From NCBI RefSeq assembly GCF_000499845.2, contig NC_023754.2, forward strand, positions 28,969,869 to 29,033,868: a DNA stretch of 64,000 bases. Reading direction: 5' to 3'. Below the pieces are notes generated by a model, which had not been told where the DNA came from, did not search any database, and saw nothing but the letters and a program-made list of their open reading frames with translations. The stretch comes from Phaseolus vulgaris (Eukaryota; Streptophyta; Magnoliopsida; Fabales; Fabaceae). Positions 24,817 through 39,200 of the stretch are shown piece after piece. Positions within the stretch are counted from its first letter, which is position 1. Each line of letters starts with the position of its first letter. A program made the position numbers and the translations under genes.

Positions 24817-27800
24817 ATGGGCAGCACCAAATTGGAGTTGCATGTTGGGATTTTTGTCATCTGCGTGGTGATTCTCGCAGGGACTTTCTGTGTTGGAGAT
24901 ACTGATATGGTTGATGGTATTGCAAATAGAGTTTTCTCATTTCCTAGTTTTATTTCCATTTTATAAATATGATGCTTCATTTACTTCTCAGGAAAGGTAC
25001 AATAAAGCCGAAGAAAAATAGCTAGAAAATGAAGTTCTATTTCTTCTTTACTTGTTATTGTGGCTAATAAGTTTTTAACTTTAGCACAGAATATTTGGAA
25101 TTTCGCTAGCGGAAAGTAAATTCTACAGTCATTTCTGTGCATAATCTGTATGTTTTGCTTCTAAAGTGCATAAGTTATCTAAACTAATCTGTTTCATGGT
25201 TACAGTTGGTGCAATCAATAGTCTATATGTTTCTCTGGGGTCGCCACCACTTCAAGGGTGGAAATCCGTGGGAGGAGATCCATGTGCAGAACTGTGGCAA
25301 GGTGTTGCTTGTGTCTTCTCCAACATAACTGCTATGTATGTCTATCCTCCCTTTCTTAAGTTGTTATTGGTTACAATTGTTCTATTGTTTTCATATTCTA
25401 GGTAATTGGTTTCAAATGCAAAGGATAGTGTTACATTTAGGGTTGCATTGCATAAGTTGTTGATTTATACTGCTGAATGTGAACACCTGGGATAAGGCTC
25501 AGTGGAATTTATATTTGACAGACACCTCGGAAGCATGAATTTGGGAGGACAGCTGGGCAGCAATTTGAATTTCCCATCCATTTTAGAATTGTAAGTGGTA
25601 CCTTTCGAGATAATTGTACCTGTGCTGATTTCACATGCAAACATTTCTTGCTTTCCAGAGTTACTCCATTTAGCTGTATTTATGTCACATAAATACTTGT
25701 GTTCACTGTGAATACTGTCCAGTGCACATGTATACCGAAATATGCACATAAATGATGGTTACTACATAAAAATTATGTACACTAGGCTCATATTTGCCTA
25801 AAGTCACTGGTTATAGAAGGAGTCAGTTTTGTTTAGATTAATTTGGAAAATTTAGCTCTTGACAAGTAATTGTGTAATTATTGGTATTCGTACTAGAAAA
25901 CCTCATGAAGCTTTCTGTTTCACCATTGCACAGGGATCTTGGTAACAACCACATTGAAGGGCCTATTCCATTTACTTTGCCCCCTACTTTGAGGAGCTTG
26001 TATGTTATCATTACGATCTTGAAATTCATAATTTTATAACAGTACCAGAATACTTAACCACTTTATGTTTCTTTTTGAATATTTAGGTCTCTCTCAGGAA
26101 ATCGGTTAAACGGAAGCATTCCAGATGCCTTGTCCTTATTAACTCAGTTGTCAAACTTGTGAGTTCTTGAAATGTCCATTTAGGAAGATAAATGCTGTTC
26201 ATTGATAATTAAGCAACCCTTTCAATGCTTAAACCCTACATTTATTTCATCAGTGTACTGGTTCAATCAATATGTTAGAAATGATTTTAAATTGGACTGG
26301 CATTTCTCTTTCTTCATTCCATTTCCATGCACAATTTATGGAAACCCTATGCATGTTTCAGGGACTTTTCAAATAACAACTTGAGTGGTCAGCTGCCTTC
26401 TTCAACAGGGAGTTTATCATCTCTTACCACATTGTGAGTAAAATTTCTAGCTGTTAATAACTTATATTTTTCTACTTGTAATGAGGTGTTATTTCTTATT
26501 GATTCATTTTTCACTTTCAGGCACTTGCAAAATAATCAACTTTCTGGGACCCTTTATGTGTTGCAAGACCTGCCTCTTCAAGATCTGTACGATTCTTACT
26601 ATTGAATTACATTTTCAGATATATCCTGAAACTGCATAAACGCATAGAACTAAAAATGTTTTACTTGTGATATGTTATTATGTAGGGATATAGAGAACAA
26701 TTTATTCTCTGGGCCAATTCCTCCAAAATTATTATCTATCCCTAATTTCAGGTGAGTCATGCTCTGTTTTGTAGTCTTGGTTCAGGTGTGACATTATGAG
26801 AAATAACAATAAATCTTGAACTTTGCGCTATGAATGTTTTATTCCAGATGTTTTAAGTATGTTATTATAAGATAAATCAGTTCATTACCTTATTTCCAGA
26901 TCTTTTATTCTAGTTAAGATAGTAGCATGTCCTTTGCAGTAAAAATGGGAATCCGTTTAATACTACTATCATTCCATCACCTCCTCTTGCGGCCCCTGCA
27001 CCCATAGGCATGGTTCCACCCCCCCAAGAATCACCTTGGAAAGTGGGATATGGTCCTTCTGCCCTGACAGCACAAGTGCCTGCAAGTACTAGGAAGTCTT
27101 TTATTGCTAAGAGCATCATCTGGATTGCTGGTGCAGGTATTTTTGCTTTCATTGTATTGGGAGTTTGTCTTCTAATGTTATGTTGCATTAAGAGGAGGCC
27201 GGAGAAGAAAAATGCTAAGAAACTTGATGATGTGGGTGTGTTTACGGGACCTTTGAGTAAACCTACATGCAATGATTCTGTTTTTGGAACAACTAACCAA
27301 GAGGAAAAGGGTAAATATGAAGTACCAAATAGAAGTACAAATTCGATTCCTAAGGTTCAAGATGAAGAAGACGTATATTTGAAAGTAGTATCTGCAACTT
27401 CTGAATGCAATAATGGCCATCAATCAATGAACACTGGAGGGGGTTCCAAACTTTCACCCCTGCAGCCACCACCAAAACACTCTTTTCCAACCATTTCTGG
27501 TGAGAACATCACCATCAATCCGGCTACAGCTACCAAAGAAACTGAAAAACAAGTTATGACAAATTCCATCAAAGTTTACACTGTTGCATTGCTTCAACAA
27601 TATACGAATAACTTTTCCCAAGAAAACTGTATTGGGGAAGGCACACTAGGGCCTGTTTATCGGGCTGAACTCCCTGATGGGAAGGTAATATTCTTATAGC
27701 GTGTATATTTTTATCTATACATAAAGGATTCTTGGTAGTCTTATAACATGTCTAAATTGGCATTCTTTTGTATTCATTTCCTCTCAAATGTCTCATCATT

Positions 27801-30800
27801 GATGCATTTCTTGTTTCTATTTAAACCTGTTCTTTTAGCAATTGAAACACTTATGTTTTTGCCCCTTTGTCTTGCTGCGGCCTGGGTTTTTTTGAAGAGC
27901 AAGAACCTGCTCGTGTTAGTTCAGATTTTCTGTCAATGCTTATGTTATGATCATATTGAATAATGTCCAAGGCCAATTGATATATTCTGTTACTGTTTGG
28001 ACCCAAGCAATGCTCTCGAAAACTACTCTTCAACCTATCTAATAACAAGTTCTGATTGGGTGCTTTGGTCCTCAAAATCATTGTGGTCCAGCCAGCTTCA
28101 TCTGCAGAAATGAAATTCATGAGCACTGATTTGATCAATGATTTTTTTCTGAAAAGAGTTTATATTGGTTTAGGAGAAATTTAAGTGAAGCAGAAAATAG
28201 CTACACCTAGTGCTACAAAGGACGAACAAATTATCTCACTTACTAGTCAGCCAGTCACTAAAACATGCAGCTATTCACTCCTGGCTATATATTTTAAATA
28301 GTTCTAATCCAACAGATAATATTGAGTGTTGCCTTGATGACCATTGACTTTGCCCAGGTTCATACTTTATTAGGATAAATATATTGGTTTGTGATTTTTG
28401 AAGCTTTGCACAGCCTTTTACTTTTCCTTGCTTGAGATTACCTGTTATCTAATTTTCCTGGCTTGACTACCGGTGCTTCACATGCTTATTATGTATTTCA
28501 AATGTTCTTTTTAGCTATTGGCTGTGAGGAAACTGGATGCTACTGCTTCCATGGGGCAGAGTCATGAGCAATTTCTTCAATTGGTGTCCAGCATCTCAAA
28601 TATTCAACATGCAAATATTGTAAGGCTTATAGGCTACTGTGTTGAACATAGCCAACGACTACTTGTATATGAGTATTGCAGTAATGGAACCCTACATGAT
28701 GTATTGCATGGGGACGATGATCAACGAATCAAACTTCCATGGAATGCACGCATTCGAGTAGCACTTGGAGCTGCCAGAGCTTTAGAGTGAGTTTACTGAC
28801 CAACCCAAACTTTAGTTCGATTTTTTTTAGTTAGATAAACTCAATATTGGTCACTAAGTAGTACCTTTTGGAGGTGGGAAGCATTGCTGTCATATTTAAG
28901 TCACTTTTATCCTAGAATATATTAACTGAGACTATAGCCAAAGGTAAAATTGTGGAAGGTCTTTTAACATAGCATAAATTTGGTTCTGTTGGTATAAACT
29001 ACTTATGTTCTAGACCATTAGCAATAAGCCATGGCTTTGATTTTTCTTTTCATGACGGTCTTAACTCTGATATTCCTTTTCCTTCATGTACAAGGTATCT
29101 GCATGAGAACTTTCGGCCACCTATTGTGCATCGAAATTTTAGGTCTACTAATGTTCTTCTGAATGACAATTTGGAAGTGTGCATCTCTGATTGTGGATTA
29201 GGGCCATTGTTATCTTCTGGCTCTACGGGTCAGGTAACTTTTAATTTCTTCATATGTGAATTCTCAACTGATATTTATTGAATTCATTTTAGGCTTCTTA
29301 ACTATGTAGCAGACATTCTTGTAGTGCTGTTGAATGTCATGGAATAATTCATATGTAAAGAGTAAGTGCAAAAACATATGATCAGATATTTTATTAGACC
29401 TTAGGCTTGTGTTTGGATAGAAGATTTTTAGAGGGTAATTAATTTTATGAAGTAATTCATAGTTAGTTTTTACTTTTCAGAATCAATAAAGATGAAGGTA
29501 TGAAATGGAATTTCATATTGTATGAAAGGAGCGACAGTTTATGCCACTATGCAGCGCTTGTTTGGAAATTTTGAATATAGAAATTATTTGGTACTAAGAA
29601 CTGAAATGGATGATTGGTCTGGTTCATAAACTCTGTTGTATATATAACTAAATGACTTAAATTGTAGTTCTCCTGATATTCTGAATTTCAGAAAACTGTA
29701 TTCAATATTTTCAGGGTTTATCTTGTTGGGTGGCAAAAAGTACTATTACAGACAGACCCAAGATTTAAGTTTATTTCTTCTGTTTTTGTTACATTTCTGT
29801 CTAACAATGATGCATCTAATCTCAGTTATCAGGACGTCTCCTTACTGCTTATGGTTACAGTGCTCCAGAATTTGAGTCTGGAAGTTATACGCAGCAAAGT
29901 GATGTCTTCAGTTTTGGTGTTGTAATGTTAGAACTCCTTACTGGACGAAAATCTCATGACAAGTGAGCAATCTCATTATCAATTATGATATCTGTGTTCA
30001 TTATATTTTCCAGCTTAACAGAAACAATGCTTGAAATATCAAATTTGGCTAAAGCATCGCAAATGTTTAGGTCACGGCCTCGTGCGGAGCAATTTTTGGT
30101 CAGATGGGCTGTTCCTCAACTCCATGACATTGATACCTTGTCAAAAATGGTTGATCCCTGCTTAAGCGGAGCCTATTCTATGAAGTCTTTGTCACGTGTT
30201 GCAGATATTGTTTCTTCATGTCTACAGGTAATCTAATATATTAGTTAAGTGAATGTGGCTGGTAGAGGTATGATAGGTGTTGGAGATCTCACATCGGCTA
30301 GAGATTGAAATAGTATATAAGTGAGTGAAAATTTTATAAGCCGATTTTATGATATTAAATTAGGCTTAAAGTACACTTAATAATAGGAATAAGACTATGA
30401 AAACAAATAATAAAGTAATGGAATCAAAAGATAATCAAGATTTTGATTATTTCTGTCAGACTTTTGAAAAGCTCCATAAAATATATCAAGTTAGCAAAAA
30501 CATTTAAAATGGCATATGATGCAGAAACATTTAGAGGTTGCAATTTTGCATGGACTGACTTTTGTACCTACTAATTGATTATTGGATACAGAAACATTTA
30601 GAAGTACACTCATTGCATGATAGTTGGAAATTTTGTGTGCTATTCTATTCAATGCCAAAGCCTAAAGAAGGAGAAACTGATAGTGCTTTTAGAAAAAGTG
30701 ATGTTTGAGTTGTATATTGTCTTCTGGTTGCATTGCACAAACGTAACTTTTTATCGTCTATCATTTATAATTTTTGTAAATATTTTTACTTAATTTCTTC

Positions 30801-30866
30801 CAGCGTGAACCTGAATTCCGACCTGCAATGTCGGAAATTGTTCAAGATCTCCTGCGAATGATGTGA
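24817..30866 (+). CDS. STRUBBELIG-receptor-family (SRF) LRR receptor-like pseudokinase
   Basis: Fourteen exons join in frame to 717 aa: 24817-24916, 25206-25335, 25522-25590, 25934-25999, 26087-26158, 26362-26433, 26521-26586, 26686-26751, 26940-27684, 28515-28786, 29095-29233, 29826-29962, 30071-30227, 30804-30866. Residues 1-24 are a signal peptide. The SRF cap follows ([26 protein letters not shown]), then about six LRRs to residue 214, each on a 66-72-nt phase-2 exon. A Pro-rich linker, a transmembrane helix (272-296) and a kinase-like domain from about residue 436 complete it. The glycine loop GEGTLGPVY (446-454) is intact. The usual AVK lysine is Arg467, HRD is HRN (565-567) and DFG is DCG (585-587). 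SRF proteins are known as atypical, probably inactive kinases; STRUBBELIG acts in plasma-membrane signalling for tissue patterning. The closest recalled group is SRF1/2/3, and I do not assign a number. Confidence 0.93.
30278..30382 (+). mobile_element. Miniature LTR-like insertion (TRIM type), copy A
   Basis: The 105-bp insert in the last intron of the SRF gene is flanked by the 5-bp direct repeat ATAGG (30273-30277 and 30383-30387). It starts TGTTGGAGATCTCACATC and ends CTTAATA. It contains TATATAAGTGAGTG, TTATAAGCCGATTTT and TTAGGCTTAAAG, words I recall from abundant legume TRIM-type LTRs. The 5-bp duplication and TGTT start fit an LTR element; the size suggests a solo LTR. Confidence 0.7.
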
Positions 30867-33800
30867 AAAAAGTGCAGCAATCCGTGGGAAGATGAATTCC
30901 CTTAGCCAGGAAGTGGTGCTGATGATAAGCTTTGGTTCCAAGATCTTGTCTATTTTTGTTTATTAATTTTGTGAGCCAAAGATTTTTACCTTATGTGTGT
31001 TGAAAAATCTGGTTTCTAATGTAATTATGAGTTAGCAGGAATGTTGTGCAATGTTTATACTTGATTGTTCAGTTTTTTTAGTTACTAAGATGAATTATGT
31101 TAATAGTCTAGTATGTCACGAAAGTGTGATCCATCTTTGTCCATGTTGTTGTAGACACTATGCTTTTCGGCTTATGTATCATATATAAGGAAAAGATAGA
31201 TTTCTTTAACACCATACAAAACAAACAAAAAGATATACATGAGACCATATTATAATAATATAATAATATTTAAAATTAAAAAAATAAATTAAATATAATT
31301 AAAATATTATTTTGTTGATTTGTGAAGTGAATGTTTTTTATTATTTGTAGTGTTAACATATTACCACTCATAACCCACTAAACTGTCACCCTTTGTAGAG
31401 AAAAACAGTCTAGTTACGTGATTTAATATGTCACCCTTTGTGAAGTGAATGTTTTTTATTATTTGTTGTTGTTTAATTTACGAAAAAAAAAAGTAAGGAA
31501 AAAGTTTGTCATATGTCTCTAAAATGGTAATTATATTTGTCATATTCTACAATTTGTGATTACGTGATTTAATATTGAGTGTATATAAATTAATTTTTTT
31601 ACCATCTCTTAAGAAAGTTCACGTACCTTCTTTAGGAATCCAAACCCATCAATGCGTTACGGCGTTAAATAAGGATAAATTTGACTTTTAAACGAAGTGA
31701 TTCTACAATTTGGAAGTGTCTTCAAAGAAATCATGTTTTAGCTTTGAAGAAACTTATTGAGAAAGCTTAAAAGGTTTCTTTTACCACAACCAATTGTTAT
31801 ATACGTTTTTTGAATAATTATTTTTCGTAATAAACACAATAAACAGGCTTGAATATTCCATCCACCCTTTTGATATTTGTAGCAAAAATAGATTATATTT
31901 ATTTATATTTAAGTGTATTATTTATTTATTAGTCCCATAAGTAGGCCCAAAGAGTGAAACCTTTAGTGTGGCCCATGGGCCTGATGGGCTAAACATTGGT
32001 GTGTGGTTGTAGCTTTAAGGTGCACATGGTGATGCGTCGTTGTCATGTTGTAACAGCTTTGGGTGCATTATTTCGTTGTCGTTTTGTGTTGGCTGGTTAA
32101 AAAGAAAAGAGAAAAAGGTAAAAGCCTGATACAGTGAACTGTGGAGGTGAAAGTTGCTGACATTGAAAACGACTGCATCAAAATTTTAAAAAAGAACCAA
32201 ACGACAACATGACGGTGCCACGGGTTGTACCATAATTTTTCTCCGTTTCTCAGTCAAACACTTCCGTTATTTCATTTAGTTAACTTAAAATATAAAAAAT
32301 AATTATTAAAATACACACACTTCGATTTTAAGACTTCCGAGGAATCTGTGTGTTCCTGTCTTTCGAGGGCCACATTTACCAAAATCCTCCCTTGGATTTT
32401 ATTTATTTATTTATTGGATTTCATTCTAATAAAACAAAAGTAAAATGTTCAAGAAATACGAAATAGGTTCTAATTATAGGATTTTTTTTATTAATTAGCT
32501 TGTATTAATATATATGAGGTTTGGACAAATCTTATGGAATATCTTTTTCGGACACACGTGATTGATAAAATATTTAATTTAAAAAATATTTATTAGATTT
32601 TTATAACTTTAACAACGGTTTTAATATAATTTAAAAAAATATATATTAATTTTTTAAAAACTCAAATTTATTATATAAAATTTTATTATAATTATAAATA
32701 AATAATAAATTCTTTTAAATCAACCATAAATATTTTTCTGCTAAAAAAACTGAAATATACTTATGCAGGTAAATATTTATTATCAAATTATATAATATAT
32801 AGATCTATGTTTTCATATCTACATTTTAAAAATTATATATATATTTTCGTGTTCGCATCCGTATTTATATTAGTGTTTATCATAGGAACTGTGTGTCCTT
32901 CGATAGGGGTGGTAGATGCGCTCGAAGTATTCGTCTTAGTACAGGTAAAAGTTTGGTCGTGGATTTACGCAAAGTCTCATTGTGCTTCCTTCGGGTACTC
33001 TAATTGAGTTTTGAACCCAGTGGATTGTATGATGATGATAATTTAATGTTTTCCTGTGATTAATTTGGTTGTTCCTTAGATAATCAGGTAGACGTTTCGT
33101 GATAGGAGTATGATAAAATGTTTTGCTCTTTATGGATAAGGGTTGAACCACCCCTTAAGTGATTCCTATTTATTTATTTTTTATCGTCGATAAAAAAAAT
33201 AGAAAAAGTATTAACACAACGTGGCGTGGGAGATGGTACACAACCTCAACCTCACATGGAGAGAAAAAAATCATGAAAAACAAGTTCAAAATAGTATCAA
33301 ACATCCTAACAAAAACGTACTGTGAAAATGGTGCATTTTTTTGTCCATGTGCCCTCCAACCATTTATGGAATGATTTTTTTTCCTTTGAAGATTTAGTTT
33401 TCTCGCGATTTTTATGCATTAAAAAAGACGAATATGTGATTATATTAAATTGAAGTGTTTAGTTAAAATTAGTTTTGGAAAAATAATGTTTGATGTAGTG
33501 GAGCAGACATGAGGGTGAATGATGCCACTTTTCTTTACTTACATGATTTTGATGATGCAAGGGACACTCATGTTTCAGTGAATGTGGTGTTTTTCAAAAC
33601 ATTCTCTTGCTGTCTTGCACATGAAAAACATTTCACCAATTCAACGTTCAAATGTTGAACCCCACATCATATGAGCCTTGTAAACCTTTTTTCTTTGGGC
33701 TGTTTACTTTTATAATTAAGTCAGAAACTTCATGTACTAATAATTTTGGACAGCTTCAAAAGGCAGTGACAGAACAAGATCAAGAAAACTAAGACAACTA

Positions 33801-36200
33801 GATTCACACATTTCTTTTGGATTTAGGATTTTGTGTAAGTTCAAATGTAGATCATTCATGTTTATAAATTATGAATCATGAACATGTGTTTGTAAAATCA
33901 GTAACTAATTGATTTTGTTTCCAAATTTATCACTACATATGAGTAACTTTGTTGTCTTGAATTAGAAAAAAATTGAGTGTTTTTACACAGTGGATCTTAA
34001 GAATTATTCGAAATGCACTTGGATAGACAGGGAAAAAGCCGTTAATATGTTTTTGGTTATAAACATTTTGAGTATAAAAATGTGTGCAATCATGATTGGG
34101 ATTTTGATATCACTAAATTCAACTACTCACATGCAATTAAACTTTAGCCTGCGAAAATTGGCCCACTGCACTAAGAAATGTTGATTTGATTGCAAATTTT
34201 TCTAATTTATTGAAAGACACGTTTGATCTAAACGAATTCAGTGTTAGTCAGTGGAAATGCACTGCATATTGATGAAATGAGTCAATGGAATTCAACACAA
34301 ATGACTAAATCCAATGACAAGTTGTTAGGACAGTATCCACTTGATTTTTGAAAAAAAAAAAAATATTCAGACATTGCTTGTTTTTTAAGTGAGTCAGATC
34401 AGTTTAAATAATTATAATATAAAATTAAAAAATATTTAAGTTATTGAATTTTTTTTTTCAATGGATTGAAATCAATAAAACTATTAAATATTTTCTCGGT
34501 CAGTCCACCTGCACCTTACTCATTCTTTTTTAATGAATTACTGTAATTTTTGCTATTTCACTCATCGGGTACCTGTAAAAAATAATCTGACATTGAAGTC
34601 AAACTTTGCCACTTAATACTCAGTATTTAGTACTAGATGACTACGTACCTAGTCCTTTAGAATTTGTGTTTATTTATATAATTATTATGAATATTTTATT
34701 ATTGTATCTTATTAAGAATTTAATCTTTTGTTTAGGTGTGATGGTCTGAGTCGATAGAGTCCGACAACTGGACTTCGAATTACAAAACACATAAATATTA
34801 ATTACATTTATTTTTTTTACACCAGTTACATTAATTCCTAGACTTGGAACAGTTTAACTAATAAGCATTTATGAATTTTTGAAAATCTATTAAGTTAAAG
34901 ATGATAGACCATAGAGATTTTAATGAATAGAGTCGATGGTTGAAGCAAGTGTTGTTAATGCAGTTGTTATATATGGCCATCCATATTATTGAATAACAAT
35001 GAAAGATGATATCTTGTTCTAAGTTTTTTCCCACATAATGAAAAATTATACATGAAGAAAGGAAGATTATGTTATAAGGAATCTCCCTTTGGTGCCTTTT
35101 ATTCTCTTCAAATTGCTTCTTCTTCAATTGTTAGTTAAATTACTCAATAAATTAGGTAGCCATAGAATAGAGTGAAAAGTATTTGTAAATATCTTCCAGC
35201 TTTATTAGCCTCAATTTTATAATAATAATAATAAATAAAAATTATAATTTTATTTTGTGGAGACACAAACGTGCAAGACACAATAAAATAAAATAAAAAC
35301 CAGGGTCACCGAGCAAATTCTTAACCCCACATGAAAAACAAATATATTATTGAAAAACTAATTGATTAATACCTCAAATATTATATACTTAAAATAAATA
35401 AATTAAGAACTGTGTCAAAAGTGGTGACACGTCAGCAACAAAAGAAGGGCTGTTTAGGTAATTTCGTAATATAACAGCAAGATGTGGAGGGTATTTGAGT
35501 CTGAAGAGGGAACAGTAGCCATAAAAAAGGTATGGTTTGTTGAATTTTTATAAATATATTTAATATTTCGAATATTGCTTCTAATTACAGACCAAATAAC
35601 TTTTTTATTCCTAAAAGAAAACTATTTACTTTTGGAAAGAAAAAAAATAAAAAACTGTGGTTTATTAGATATATATGTTAGTTGAACATAATAAAGATTT
35701 AAATTTAACTCAAGATCTTGATGTGAAAAGACATTCTTAAATCTATTTTTGTCTAACTGCAACACAAAAACAGAAGGGTCTTTGCTGGTGTTCCACACAT
35801 AATTAATGAATGTTACAAAACAAACAAATAAATAAATAAATATTTGAAAAAGCAAAGGGAAATGAAAGTATTTATTATTAAGAAAAAGAAATTCCTGGCC
35901 ATTATTTTCATTCCCGTTCTCATTTCTCACTGTTGAATCTGAATTCTTCTTCTTTTATTATTATTGTTTTGAGACCATTTCTCACCTGATACATCCATTC
36001 CAATTCCTACCTTCGGCTTCGGATTTCCATCTCCACCCGTCCAAGAATCTCTTCTTCTTTTTGCTGTGAATCGTGGTCTAAGAGTAGCAGCAGCAGGGGA
36101 GCCATCTTTGGAGTAGACCCAAGTTCTGGATTGCTTCGTTACTCAAGAAAGGAAGCTCATTTCAACTTCAGAAGGTGGTTTCTGAGGTGCCCAACAAAAA
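30867..36200. other. Intergenic region, no gene recognised
   Basis: The first 250 bases are probably the 3' UTR of the SRF gene. The rest is AT-rich. A cluster of AGGCCCAA, GGCCCATGGGCC and TGATGGGCT lies at 31943-31989 and resembles plant site II (TGGGCY) promoter boxes, but no matching coding exon follows. Open frames at 32807-33007, 33159-33374 and 34858-35127 are AT-driven and unsupported. From about 35940 the sequence turns pyrimidine-rich and becomes the 5' leader of KTN80. Confidence 0.55.
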
Positions 36201-39200
36201 ATGGCAAAGCGTGGATACAAACTACGTATCCTTTTTCACACAATAAATTATTAAATGTGTTCTGCTAGAGAAAATGGTTACCTGGAATTGTTTGTTTATT
36301 TTTTTATTTAAAAAAAAAAATAGTTACTGGTAGCTGAGCTCCTATTGAAATCTAGATTAGGTGTTTCTTTGCAGCTTCAAAGGGTTTTAGTTTTTTTTTT
36401 TGCTTTTTTTGGGTTCAAGTTATGGGAGAGGGCAAGGTGGGATTTGGTGTGCTTGTTTTCTGGGGAAAAAGAATTGATGCTAATTTTGGTAGTTACGATG
36501 GAAAGTTTTAAGCTCTTTACATTTTTGCTCGGTTTGGTTACCCTGAAATTGTTGCAGAAGTTAATGGGAACTTACAATTTTAAGGTTTTCTTTTACCCCT
36601 TATCCGTACTTATTTTCTTATTTGAAATATTCCTCATTTTCTCTCTCTCTCTCTGGTCTTTTGGAAATCAGATGTTGAAAGATAAGAATTTTCCGGGTTT
36701 AGGATTTTTAATTTGTGGGGTCTTGATTTATTTACTTCTTCAATCTGGCTCTCTGTGTTGTTGACTGTGTTGGTCTATTTGATAATGTGAATTCCTGAGC
36801 CAATAAACTGTAGAGGAATTTGTGGCTCATTCAGCAAGCGTCAATTGTTTAAATATTGGAAAGAAGGCATGCCGTCTTTTCATTACTGGAGGTGATGATC
36901 ACAAGGTCAATCTCTGGACAATTGGGAAGCCAACTTCATTAATGGTCAGTGCCATTGCTTGCTTTGTTTTTTGTAGCATTCTGATTGGGATATGGGTACT
37001 GCTAGATCATCGGCTCGGCCACTTTAATGGAGGGTCTATTTCTAATGCCTCCTACTTGTTTTACAATTGTTATTGTGTTTTCATTACTTATCTGTTTCAC
37101 ATTTTTGGCACTGCCACTATAGGGAGGCTACTGCGAAACTGGGATTTACTACCATAGTCAGATCATAATGATATATCATCTGTAATAGTTTTCCTGATTG
37201 GATTCCTCATTATGAGTTGTATGTGACTTTGTTTTGATGGAAGTAGTGCCAGGTGGCATGTATAACTGTGACCTAACAATGCTTGACTTGCTGCTAATAT
37301 ATGCAGAGCTTGTCTGGTCATACTAGTCCAGTTGAATCTGTCGCATTTGACTCAGCAGAAGTGTTAGTGCTTGGTGGAGCATCAACAGGTGTGATAAAGC
37401 TTTGGGATTTGGAAGAAGCAAAGAGTAAGTCAATTAGTCTACTAAACCATGATGAAGTTAGGATAATATTAAAATCTAGAATGGTGTTTATCTGAATGTA
37501 AACTAGAGAAATGAATAATGGGTGATCATAAATAACTACTTGACTAAAGAATTACGAATTTGGCAGTTTGGCTATCTACCTTGCTTGCACAATTTTATAA
37601 TGGAATCCAGAAGTACTGTTACTACTTCTGATTTTGAATTCTTACAGCATTTTTCAAATTTTGGTCACCATATATGATCCTACCTCTGATAATTCTTCAG
37701 TAACACTTCTAATATATTTGTTATTGTTCTTGAAGTATAGTGGTTCGCACTGTTGCTGGACACAGGTCCAATTGTACTGCTGTTGAGTTTCATCCCTTCG
37801 GTGAATTTTTTGCATCTGGCTCCTCGGACACTAATCTAAAGATTTGGGACATAAGAAAAAAAGGATGTATTCATACGTACAAGGGTCATACCCAGGGCAT
37901 CAGTACTATCAAATTTACTCCAGATGGTCGTTGGGTTGTTTCTGGTGGATTAGATAATGTTGTGAAGGTAACAACAATATGCACACTCTTAAATCGATGA
38001 TGCTCTAACATGCAATAGATTTTAACTTCCAAATCTTTTTTACCAATATATCACGAATCTGTCTCACTCCATTGTGCAGGTGTGGGATCTAACAGCTGGG
38101 AAGCTCTTGCACGACTTTAAGTTCCATGAAGGACCCATTAGATCAATAGATTTCCATCCGCTTGAGTTTCTCCTGGCCACAGGTGATTTAGTAACTTTTT
38201 TGAACAGTTGAAGGATTTAATAGTGGTAGATGTTTATGTATTGGGAATATAGAAAGATTATTTGTTTCATAATAATAGCTTCTTTTATTGGATAGATACA
38301 TACATATATAAGATCTTTTAGATAATGTTAATATAAATCCTTCTTAGTCTACTCTTCATGTTTATACTAATTTTGTTGAGCCCCAAACTAAATAGTGAAC
38401 TTAATGCACAATTGTTAGAAAACAAGGAAAGTATTATTCTTTCCTTCTCTAAGTATTTTACTTAATTTCAGCGAGAGAAGTCTCGCAATTATAGGAGATT
38501 CAAACTATGAAACTTCCACATCTATATTGTAGATATCAAATTTGATCTTACCGAATTCTGTAATTATCAGTTAACAATTAGTCTCTCTTCTAAACTAACG
38601 TATTATATCATGAGTGTATTAAAGCCTATTTATGCGTAAAAAATAAAGGAATATGTAATTTTCGGATATTATCAGACGTTTGACTTGGGGATGTGAAATT
38701 TGTTGTATGTCAATAGTGATGTGTTCTATACTTGGTCTTCTCTACCTCCAAAATTTCTACAAACTTATTGTTTGTATACATATGATGTTAGGATGTCCCA
38801 CATTGGGTAGGAATATGGCTAAAGGAAATCATTATAAGGCTTGTCTAATAATCCTCCCCTCTTGATCTAACTTCTGGGGTTAAGTTAGGCCTGGTTTATT
38901 ACTAATATATGCAAGTTAATGAAAGAACACTTATTGAAATTCACAAACTACTTTACAGGTTCTGCAGATAGAACAGTGAAATTCTGGGATTTAGAAACCT
39001 TTGAACTGATTGGATCTGCCAGACGTGAGGTATCTAAACTTTCTGAAAGGAAACAATTATATTCATTTATGCTATAATTTGTTCTTGCATCTCTGTCTGT
39101 TCTGTCTCTCTTTCACTAAATCTCTAGACAAATTTTGTACTACAACTAAGTACTAACTTCCATGGTTACTCTTTTTCAACTAGTAGTAGTGTACTGAATC

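Noticed and set aside
29985..30070. Reading straight through from the intron into SRF exon 13 (upstream ATG at 29985)
   Set aside because: The acceptor TTTAG at 30066-30070 joins exon 12 to [12 protein letters not shown], the sequence expected for the family; the upstream part is intron.
36345..36764. 139-codon frame upstream of KTN80 exon 2
   Set aside because: It is T-rich hydrophobic sequence inside intron 1, between MAKRGYKLQ and EFVAHS.
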